In this document: in pieces, positions 57,354 through 64,000 of the stretch
How positions within the stretch are numbered: position 1 is the first letter of the stretch
How the letters are laid out: every line of letters begins with the position of its first letter
Source: Streptomyces sp. cf386
GTDB lineage: Bacteria; Actinomycetota; Actinomycetes; Streptomycetales; Streptomycetaceae
Assembly (NCBI RefSeq): GCF_900103585.1
Contig: NZ_FNHV01000033.1
Span: forward strand, 21,746 to 85,745
Length of the DNA: 64,000 nucleotides
Direction of reading: 5' to 3'
Made by a program: the position numbers and the translations under genes
The notes under the pieces: generated by a model
The model's database searches: none
What the model was told of the DNA's origin: nothing
Seen by the model: only the letters and a program-made list of their open reading frames with translations

Positions 57354-58178
57354 CTACGACGCTCGACGGCCCTCCGCGACCAGGGCGGCCACCTGACGCG
57401 CGTACTCGGTGGGGTGGGTGACGTGCGGGACGTGTCCGGCGCCTTCGAAGGTGTACGTCGCCGACCGCGGGAGCGCACCGTGGAGCCGCCCGACGATCGT
57501 GGCGAACCACGGCGGGCTCTCGCTGCCCTTCGTCAGCAGGGCGGGCCCCGGGTAGCCGGAGAGGCCGCCGAGGTCGAGGTCGGCCCACGCCGGGTCGCTC
57601 TGCTCGTCCGCGAACGTGGCCGCGTTGGCACGGAACGTCTCCCGCACCCGGTCCGGCATCCGCTCCCACTCCCCGGGACCGAAGGCGACCTCCTCCACGA
57701 ACTGCCGCGCCCCCGCGACCGTTTCACCCGCCCGCAACCGGTCGACGACGGACGCCATACGCCGCCCGGTGGCCGCCATCAGCGGACGTGACCCGGGGTC
57801 GTCGGCCACGATGCCCATCAGCGGCGGTTCGTGCGCGACGATCCCCCGGAAGAGCTCCGGACGGCGGGTGGCCAGGCCCAGCGCGGTCGACGCGCCGAAG
57901 GAGTTGCCCGCGACGAACGCCGGGGCGAAGCCGATGGTCTGCATCAGCGCCGCCAGGTCGTCCTCGTCCTCGCGACGTGACCCCTGCCCGGGTGGGCGCT
58001 CGCTCCGGCTGTGTCCGCGACGGTCGTACACCAGCACCCGGTGGTCCCGGGTGAGAGCCTTCAGGACCGGCACCCAGTTGTAGTGGTCGCCCCAGGACCC
58101 ATGGACCAGGACCAGCGGATCGCCGTCGCCCGCCACCTCGTAGAAGAGTTCCACGCCGTTCACCGCGACCCGTGGCAT
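57354..58178 (-). CDS. alpha/beta hydrolase
   Basis: A 274-aa soluble alpha/beta hydrolase: the oxyanion strand LVLVHGSWGDHYNW, RVLVYDRRGHSRSERPPGQG, and the nucleophile elbow GNSFGAS with Ser. A cap of about 100 aa precedes the final GAGHVPHVTHPTEYA with the catalytic His. The substrate is unknown. GGGGAG lies upstream of ATG 58178. It is followed on the same strand by nothing close and preceded by the hydrolase lipoprotein (29 bp away), so the two may be co-transcribed. Confidence 0.88.
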   Translation of the reverse strand: MPRVAVNGVELFYEVAGDGDPLVLVHGSWGDHYNWVPVLKALTRDHRVLVYDRRGHSRSERPPGQGSRREDEDDLAALMQTIGFAPAFVAGNSFGASTALGLATRRPELFRGIVAHEPPLMGIVADDPGSRPLMAATGRRMASVVDRLRAGETVAGARQFVEEVAFGPGEWERMPDRVRETFRANAATFADEQSDPAWADLDLGGLSGYPGPALLTKGSESPPWFATIVGRLHGALPRSATYTFEGAGHVPHVTHPTEYARQVAALVAEGRRAS

Positions 58179-58207
58179 TCCCTGTTCTCCCCTCGTCCTC
58201 TCGCCGA

Positions 58208-59254
58208 TCAGCGCAGGTGCCGCTCGAAGAAGGCCATCGTGGCGTCCATGGAGTCCGGCCACCGCGGCCCGAAGGTGTGCCCCTCGCCCCGGTACGTCCG
58301 CAGCTTCACGTCCTTGTCGGCCGCCTCGAACGCGGCGACCGTCTCCCTCGTCCAGGCCAGGGGACAGGTGTCGTCGGCGGTGCCGTGGTGGATCAGCAGG
58401 GGCTCGGTGACCCGGTCCACGTAGGTGACCGGCGAGATCTGCCGCCAGAACTCCGGGTTCTCCTTCGGCGTGCCGTGCGCGGTCTCGATCTCCTGGACGA
58501 GCGGGTCGCCCTCGGGGCGCTGGAACTGGTCGATGTTCTGCTCCGGCCGCGAGCTGACCGGCGCGAAGACGACGGCGGCATCGACCAGCCCCGGCGCCAC
58601 GACCAGCGTGTTGTACACGACCCCACCGCCCATCGACCGCCCCAGCAGCCCGATCCGCTCGTCGTCGACGTTCGGCCGCGCGGCGGAGCGCAGGGCGAGC
58701 ACGGCGGCGATGACGTCCTCGGTGTAGCCGAGCCGCAGGTTGACGTCGTTGTCGGGGTCGTCGTCGGAGCCGGCGTGGTTGCGGTAGTCGGTGTGCAGGA
58801 CGACATAGCCGTTGCGGGCGAGGAGGTCCTGCTCCCGGGGCATGCCGCGGCCGGTGGTGTAGACGTCCGGGTCGATGTAGCCGTGTGCCAGGACCAGCGC
58901 CGGGAACGGGCCCTCGCCCTCGGGGACGTTCATGATCCCCGAGATCGTCAGGTCGTTCGCGCGGTAGGTGACGGCGTACTGCGTATAGGCGTCGGTACGG
59001 ACGCGTACGGCACCGAGCCGGAGGTCGGAACCCCGGTGCTCGCGCTGCATCAGGGCGGGGAGGGAAACCGGGTCGGCGGGCGTCGGGGAGGGCGAGGGCG
59101 TCGTGGCGGGGGGTTCGCCGCCGGTCCGGGGTGACGTCGACGAGGTCTCGGTGCGCGCCGTGTCCTCGGCGTCGCCTCCGCCTCCGGTGCAGCCCGCGGC
59201 GGCCACCAGCGCGAGTCCGGCGGCGAGACACGAGGCGCCTCGCGGTAACCGCAT
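58208..59254 (-). CDS. lipoprotein alpha/beta hydrolase (prolyl-oligopeptidase/DLH type)
   Basis: A 348-aa lipoprotein: lipobox AAAGC at about residues 18-22 and a Gly/Thr/Pro linker. The peptidase-S9-like hydrolase follows with GPFPALVLAHGYIDPDVYTT, GYVVLHTDYRNHAGSDDDP, the nucleophile elbow LLGRSMGGGVVYNT, PLLIHHGTADDTCPL with the catalytic Asp, and TYRGEGHTFG with the catalytic His. It is likely an extracytoplasmic esterase or peptidase. The start is ATG 59254. It is divergent from the regulator at 59433. Confidence 0.88.
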   Translation of the reverse strand: MRLPRGASCLAAGLALVAAAGCTGGGGDAEDTARTETSSTSPRTGGEPPATTPSPSPTPADPVSLPALMQREHRGSDLRLGAVRVRTDAYTQYAVTYRANDLTISGIMNVPEGEGPFPALVLAHGYIDPDVYTTGRGMPREQDLLARNGYVVLHTDYRNHAGSDDDPDNDVNLRLGYTEDVIAAVLALRSAARPNVDDERIGLLGRSMGGGVVYNTLVVAPGLVDAAVVFAPVSSRPEQNIDQFQRPEGDPLVQEIETAHGTPKENPEFWRQISPVTYVDRVTEPLLIHHGTADDTCPLAWTRETVAAFEAADKDVKLRTYRGEGHTFGPRWPDSMDATMAFFERHLR

Positions 59255-59432
59255 GACGTCCAGTATCCGGCCCTCGGCCGGCGGACGCGCCCCCTCCGCG
59301 AGGCCGCGGGAGAGCCGTTGTGAGGCACATCACCTTGGGGCTAGGGTGATAGCGCTTGAGGAAGCCCACCGGCCGTGGGCCGAGCGGCGGCGCGCGCGAC
59401 CGGGACGGCTTCAGGTGAGGGAAGTGATCCCG

Positions 59433-62276
59433 TTGTCCGTCGCCTGGGACGACATCGGCGGGCTCGCCGATGCACACGAACGGTTCCTCGCCGGCTCACT
59501 GGTCGAGTCGGACGTGCGGGACTCGGTGCTCGACTCCTGGAAGCGATGCCGCTCCGCCGGGCTGGAGCCGCACCGGCTGCTGGTCCGCTACACCGGCGAC
59601 GTGACGCTGGACGACCGGCTGCTGCGCGCCGTCGACCCGGTCCTGAAGGCGCTGTCCGCCTCCCTCGCCGATGGGGGCATGGCGATCGCGCTCTGCGACG
59701 GACAAGGCCGGATGGTCCAGCGGCTCGGCGGGGACCGACAACTGCGCGAGCGCCTCGACGCGGTCAAGTTCGCCCCCGGGTTCGACGCCTCGGAACCCGT
59801 CGTGGGCACCAACGGCATCGGCACCGCCCTCACCGAGCGCGGCCCCGTCTACATCGCCGGCCGGGAGCACTTCGCCGACTGCCTGCAGCCCTTCGCGTGT
59901 GCGGGGGCGCCCGTCCGGGACCCGCTCAGCGGGCGCATCGAGGCCGTCCTCGATCTCACCTGCCTGCGCGACCAGGGCGATCCGGCCATGGTGCGGATGG
60001 TCCGCGAGGCCGCCCGGGACATCGAGGCCCTGCTGCTGGAGCAAGCCACCCGACGGGAACGCGCGCTCCTCGCCGCGTACCGGCGGGGCGACGGCCATAC
60101 GGCGGGCCGGCCGAAGCAGTCCGCGCAACCGCAGCCCGGCCAGGACGGCGGCGCCCTCGCCCGGATCGATCTGGCGGTACTGCGCGAGAAGGCCGAGGAA
60201 CTCCTCGCCGCACCGCACCGCACCCTCGACGAGATCACCCTGCCGAGCGGCCGGACCGCCATGCTGTGGCGTCGGCAGGTGCGGGGAGCGGCGGGGGAGA
60301 GCGGGGTCGCGGTGGAGGTGCGGGTGCTGGGCGGGCCCCGCCTGAGGCATCTGCGTCCGGCGCCACCCGGGCCCGCGGCGCCCCCGCCCCGGCCCGCACC
60401 GGAGTCCACCGAAGCACTCCCACCGCCCGGCCCGACTCCCCGGCCGCCCACACCGGACGCGTACCCCGACGGGACCGGTGCCCCGCACCCGGCCGTATCC
60501 CCGCCCCGGACCTCCACCCTCCCCGAACCCGAGCCGGACGGCGCCGGAGCCGAAGGCTGGCTGCTCCTCGTGGGCGAGCCCGGCGTCGGCCGGCTGGCCG
60601 TCCTCGCGCGCCGGCGCCTGGAGCTGCTGCACGACGTGAGCGTCCGCATCGGCACCACCCTCGACGTCACCCGCACCGCGGAGGAGCTCGCCGAGGTGAC
60701 CGTCCCCCGGTTCGCCGACTTCGTCGCCGTCGACCTGCCCGACTCCGTGCTGCGCGGCGAGGAACCGGAGGCGGTCGGCGGCCGGACCGCGTTGCGGCGG
60801 GTGGCCATCCGGGCCGTCCGCCGGGATCCGCACAACCTCTACGACGTCGGCGATCACGTCGAGTACGTTCCGTCCACGCCGCAGGCCCGCTCCCTGGAGA
60901 CGAGACAGTCCGTACTGGAACCCGTCCTGTCCGAGGCGGGCGGCTGGATCGCACAGGACCCGGAGCGGCTGGAGCGGGTGCTCGCGGCCGGCATCCACTC
61001 CCTGATCACCGTGCCGCTACGGGCCCGTGGCACGACCCTCGGCGTGGTCAGCTTCTACCGCTCCCTGCAGCCCGCCCCCTTCGAGAACGACGACCTGTCC
61101 CTCGCCCAGGAGCTGGTCGGCCGCGCGGCGATCTGCATCGACAACGCCCGCCGCTACACCCGCGAACACAACACCGCCCTCACCCTGCAACGCAGCCTGC
61201 TGCCGAGGGGCCGTTCCGAACAGAGCGCCGTCGAGGTCGCCTACCGCTATCTGCCCGCGCAGGCCGGCGTCGGCGGCGACTGGTTCGACGTCATCCCGCT
61301 GTCCGGGGCCCGGGTCGCGCTCGTCGTGGGCGACGTCGTCGGGCACGGCCTGCACGCCGCCGCCACGATGGGCCGACTGCGCACAGCCGTCCACAACTTC
61401 TGCTCCCTGGAGCTACCGCCCGACGACGTCCTCACCCACCTCGACGACCTGGTCGGCCGACTCGACCGCGGCGAGGGCTGGGCCGCGGAGAGCGCCCCCG
61501 ACTCCGGCATCGTCGGCGCCACCTGTCTGTACGCCGTCTACGATCCGGTGTCCCGGCACTGCACCCTCACCCGCGCCGGGCACCCCCTGCCCGCGGTCGT
61601 CGCGCCCGACGGCACGGTCGAGTTCGTCGACCTGCCCTCCGGCCCGCCCCTCGGCCTGGGCGGAATGCCGTTCGAGACGGTCGAGCTGGAGCTCGCCGAG
61701 GGCAGCCAACTCGTGCTCTACACCGACGGTTTGATCGAGGACCGGCACCGCGACATCGACGCCGGCCTGGACAGGCTGCGCGCTGTCCTGACCTGCGCCG
61801 GCCGCCCGCCGGAGGAGACCTGCGAGGCCGTCCTCGACGCCCTGCTCCCGGCCCGCCCCGGCGACGACGTCGCGCTGCTCGTCGCCCGCACCCACGCCCT
61901 GGGCCCCGACCGGGTGGCCCAGTGGGACCTGCCCAGTGACCCGGCGATCGTCTCCCACGCGCGCGTGGCGGTCACCGAACGGCTCGCCGCCTGGCATCTC
62001 GACGAGCTGGCCTTCACCACCGAACTGATCGCCAGCGAACTGGTCACCAATGCCATCCGCCACGCCACCGGCCCCATCCAACTCCGCCTCCTGCGCGACC
62101 GCGCCCTGATCTGCGAGGTCTCCGACGGCAGCAGCACCTCCCCCCGCCTGCGCCGCGCCCGCACCGAGGACGAGGGAGGCCGGGGCCTGTTCCTCGTCGC
62201 GCAACTCACCGAGCGGTGGGGCACGCGGTACTCACCCCACGGGAAGATCATTTGGGCGGAGCAGCCGCTGCCGTGA
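59433..62276 (+). CDS. GAF-GAF-SpoIIE phosphatase-HATPase regulator
   Basis: A multidomain signalling protein of 947 aa. An AcoR-like N-terminal GAF domain (VRDSVLDSWKRCRSAGLEPH, GFDASEPVVGTNGIGTALTE) is followed by a Pro-rich linker and a second GAF (LLHDVSVRIGTTLDVTRTAE ... TVPLRARGTTLGVVSFYRSL). The SpoIIE/PP2C domain has GVGGDWFDVIPLSGARVALV, VVGHGLHAAATMGRLRTAVH and LVLYTDGLIEDRHRDIDAGL. A C-terminal anti-sigma-type HATPase follows (ELIASELVTNAIRHATGPIQ, EDEGGRGLFLVAQLTERWGT). It probably dephosphorylates an anti-sigma antagonist and/or phosphorylates one. TTG 59433 is 9 nt after GAGGGAA; GTG 59415 or 59424 are alternatives. Confidence 0.88.
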   Translation: MSVAWDDIGGLADAHERFLAGSLVESDVRDSVLDSWKRCRSAGLEPHRLLVRYTGDVTLDDRLLRAVDPVLKALSASLADGGMAIALCDGQGRMVQRLGGDRQLRERLDAVKFAPGFDASEPVVGTNGIGTALTERGPVYIAGREHFADCLQPFACAGAPVRDPLSGRIEAVLDLTCLRDQGDPAMVRMVREAARDIEALLLEQATRRERALLAAYRRGDGHTAGRPKQSAQPQPGQDGGALARIDLAVLREKAEELLAAPHRTLDEITLPSGRTAMLWRRQVRGAAGESGVAVEVRVLGGPRLRHLRPAPPGPAAPPPRPAPESTEALPPPGPTPRPPTPDAYPDGTGAPHPAVSPPRTSTLPEPEPDGAGAEGWLLLVGEPGVGRLAVLARRRLELLHDVSVRIGTTLDVTRTAEELAEVTVPRFADFVAVDLPDSVLRGEEPEAVGGRTALRRVAIRAVRRDPHNLYDVGDHVEYVPSTPQARSLETRQSVLEPVLSEAGGWIAQDPERLERVLAAGIHSLITVPLRARGTTLGVVSFYRSLQPAPFENDDLSLAQELVGRAAICIDNARRYTREHNTALTLQRSLLPRGRSEQSAVEVAYRYLPAQAGVGGDWFDVIPLSGARVALVVGDVVGHGLHAAATMGRLRTAVHNFCSLELPPDDVLTHLDDLVGRLDRGEGWAAESAPDSGIVGATCLYAVYDPVSRHCTLTRAGHPLPAVVAPDGTVEFVDLPSGPPLGLGGMPFETVELELAEGSQLVLYTDGLIEDRHRDIDAGLDRLRAVLTCAGRPPEETCEAVLDALLPARPGDDVALLVARTHALGPDRVAQWDLPSDPAIVSHARVAVTERLAAWHLDELAFTTELIASELVTNAIRHATGPIQLRLLRDRALICEVSDGSSTSPRLRRARTEDEGGRGLFLVAQLTERWGTRYSPHGKIIWAEQPLP

Positions 62277-62287
62277 GGCGGGGCGGT

Positions 62288-64000
62288 TCAAGGGGAGCCG
62301 ACCTCGAACCAGACGACTTTGCCGGTGCTGAGGCGGGTGGCGCCCCAGCGGCGGGCGAGTCGGTTGACGAGGTAGAGGCCGCGTCCGCCTTCGTCGGTGG
62401 CGCGGGCTTGGCGCAACCGCGGCAACTGCGGTACGTCGTCGCCGACTTCGCAGCGCAGGACGTCGGTGCGTAGCAGGCGCAGGGTGACGGGTCGGGTGGC
62501 GTAGCGGACGGCGTTGGTGACGACTTCGCTGACGAGGAGTTCGACGGAGTCGGTGAGTTCTTCCAGTCCCCAGCGGGCCAGGGCGCGTCGGGCGAGGCGG
62601 CGGGCGCGGCCGGGGGCGGCGTCTTCGGGCTCGAGGAACCAGTAGGCGACGTCGCTGGGGGCGATGCCGTCGAAGCGGGCGGCGAGCAGGGCGATGTCGT
62701 CGTCGCGGTCGCCGGGGCCGAGCATGTCGAGGACTTCGTCGCAGAGGGCTTCGAGGGGCGGGGGGTGGTCGGGTCCGGTGAGCTGGGCGGTCGCGGCGAG
62801 CTTTTCGCGTAGTTGCTCTATGCCGGTCCAGACGTCGCGCAGCCGGGACTCGACCAGGCCGTCGGTGTACAGAAGCAGCGTCGCTCCGGCCGGCGCGTCC
62901 AGTTCCACGGCCTCGAAGTCGACGCCGCCGACGCCGATCGGGGCGCCCGCGGGAACGCGGAGTACTTCTGCCCGGCCGCCGAGGTGGAGCAGGACGGGTG
63001 GTGGGTGGCCGGCGTTGGCGATGGTGATGCGGTGGGATACGGGGTCGTAGACGGCGTACAGGCAGGTGGCCATGCGGTCGGTGCCCAGGCGTTGGGCCTG
63101 TTCGTCGAGGTGGTGGAGGACTTCTTGTGGGGGCAGGTCGAGGCCGGCGAGGGTCTGGGCGGTGGTGCGCAGTTGGCCCATGATCGCGGCCGAGGTCATG
63201 GAGTGGCCCATGACGTCGCCGACGACCAGGGCGACGCGGCTGCCGGGCAGGGGGATCGCGTCGTACCAGTCGCCGCCGACGCGGGCGGTTTCGGCGGCGG
63301 GGAGGTAGCGGGAGGCGAGCCGGACGCCGGTGGGGCGGGGGAGTGTTTCGGGCAGCATGGTGCGCTGGAGTTCGTCGGCGATGTAGGCCTCGCGGCCGTA
63401 GAGGACGGCTTTGTCGATGCCGAGGGCGCTGTGGGTGGCGAGTTGGGCGGCGACGAGGAGGTCGTCGGGTTCGAAGGCGAGGCGGTCGGGGCGGCGTAGG
63501 AAGACGGCGGCGCCGATGACGCGGCGGCGGCCTCGTAGGGGGGCGAGGATGGCGCGTTGTCCGTCGGGGATGATCAGTTCGCCGTCGTCGCCGAGGAGTT
63601 CGGGCAGGGCGGCGCGGGCTGCGGGTGCGTCGGCGAAGACGGGGCGTACGCCGCGCAGGACCTCGGCGAGCGCGCCGCCGGGGCGGACCTCGCACAACTC
63701 GGCGGTCAGGGCCGACAACTCGGCCAGCTCCGTCGGCTCCGGCTGGGCCTGCGCGGGCAGGAAGCCGCCGTCGGTGTCCCGTTCCTCGGGGATGCGGTCC
63801 GTGCGGCGCAGGCGCAGGACGACGGGGCCGGTGGGCCGTTCGTCGCCGACGGGGAGGGGGTCGCGCAGGTAGACGAGGATCGCGTCGGAGAAGGTCGGCA
63901 CGGTCGCCCGGCACAGCCCCATCACGATCTCGTCCAGGTCGATACCGCGCGCGATCCGCCGGGTCGCGGCGCCGACGAAGCGCAGCCGGTCACCGTCCCG
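62288..64000 (-). CDS. SpoIIE phosphatase-HATPase regulator, N-terminus cut by window edge
   Basis: A 571-aa visible part; the frame stays open past 64000 (RLRFVGAATRRIARGIDLDE), so the true start is outside. A GAF-like sensor (QRAILAPLRGRRRVIGAAVF) is followed by SpoIIE (ARVGGDWYDAIPLPGSRVAL, DVMGHSMTSAAIMGQLRTTA, LLLYTDGLVESRLRDVWTGI) and HATPase (LLVSEVVTNAVRYATRPVTL, DEGGRGLYLVNRLARRWGAT). It is domain-related to the convergent gene 11 bp away, suggesting duplication or functional pairing. Confidence 0.9.
   Translation of the reverse strand, partial: RDGDRLRFVGAATRRIARGIDLDEIVMGLCRATVPTFSDAILVYLRDPLPVGDERPTGPVVLRLRRTDRIPEERDTDGGFLPAQAQPEPTELAELSALTAELCEVRPGGALAEVLRGVRPVFADAPAARAALPELLGDDGELIIPDGQRAILAPLRGRRRVIGAAVFLRRPDRLAFEPDDLLVAAQLATHSALGIDKAVLYGREAYIADELQRTMLPETLPRPTGVRLASRYLPAAETARVGGDWYDAIPLPGSRVALVVGDVMGHSMTSAAIMGQLRTTAQTLAGLDLPPQEVLHHLDEQAQRLGTDRMATCLYAVYDPVSHRITIANAGHPPPVLLHLGGRAEVLRVPAGAPIGVGGVDFEAVELDAPAGATLLLYTDGLVESRLRDVWTGIEQLREKLAATAQLTGPDHPPPLEALCDEVLDMLGPGDRDDDIALLAARFDGIAPSDVAYWFLEPEDAAPGRARRLARRALARWGLEELTDSVELLVSEVVTNAVRYATRPVTLRLLRTDVLRCEVGDDVPQLPRLRQARATDEGGRGLYLVNRLARRWGATRLSTGKVVWFEVGSP

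Noticed and set aside
59327..59348. Operator ATCACC...GGTGAT before the SpoIIE-type regulator
   Set aside because: Only a 6-bp arm pair with a 10-nt loop in GC-rich DNA; too weak to list as a feature.
1..64000. CRISPR arrays, rRNA operons, prophage structural genes
   Set aside because: No spaced repeats of 25-40 bp, no rRNA-like sequence and no phage structural motif were seen on either strand.

Overview
The window is high-GC actinobacterial DNA, almost certainly from a Streptomyces chromosome. The evidence is the strong G/C third-position bias, GTG/TTG starts, 4-bp ATGA/GTGA gene overlaps, rare TTA codons, abundant lipoprotein and Tat signals, SpoIIE-type phosphatases, and copies of a palindromic repeat that I recall as dispersed in Streptomyces genomes. 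Function calls rest on reading motifs and family resemblance; no database search was possible.

Layout. 1-3.8 kb: edge of a peptide-antibiotic locus. A divergent cassette makes 4-hydroxyphenylglycine (Hpg): hydroxymandelate oxidase (cut by the window edge) and hydroxymandelate synthase leftward, aminotransferase HpgT and prephenate dehydrogenase rightward. 3.9-7.9 kb: a four-gene, translationally coupled MacAB-like export operon. 8-24 kb: mostly housekeeping genes (flavin/F420-type oxidoreductase, Pth2-like protein, ABC exporter, polysaccharide deacetylase, Ser/Thr kinase, PhoX-like protein, SPFH protein, SulP transporter with carbonic anhydrase, ZapE, RibD-type reductase, MurC, MsrB, PP2C). 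The reductase carries a decapeptide-repeat insertion. 24.9-28.8 kb: a lower-GC island. It contains a 3.28-kb segment bounded by 28-bp perfect inverted repeats and flanking TTA triplets, with an IS5-like transposase read through a -1 frameshift plus two passenger genes. 28.9-31 kb: TetR and MFS efflux pair with a clear promoter/operator.

31-35 kb: an UPF0104 membrane protein and a 785-aa protein of unknown function. The leader of the latter is a perfectly paired, 71-nt tRNA-shaped cloverleaf that lacks the D-loop GG and the T-loop consensus. Next comes an iron-box-controlled siderophore-binding lipoprotein. 36-55.6 kb: a glycan-degradation locus with NagZ-like GH3, a GH5-like enzyme, a BadF-type sugar kinase, GH3 beta-glucosidase, a sugar ABC transporter, GH38 alpha-mannosidase, an RpiR regulator, a SIS-domain protein and a secreted GH84 hexosaminidase with a propeller tail. 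Four copies of one operator-like motif (about TGGTTCAAATCACCA) sit at its promoters. 55.8-64 kb: membrane and secreted proteins, two hydrolases, and two convergent SpoIIE-type phosphatase/GAF/ATPase regulators, the last cut by the window end.

The observations most worth a second look are the tRNA-like leader RNA with its unknown 785-aa protein, the passenger-carrying inverted-repeat unit, the shared sugar-locus operator, and the dispersed repeat inserted in frame in a coding sequence.
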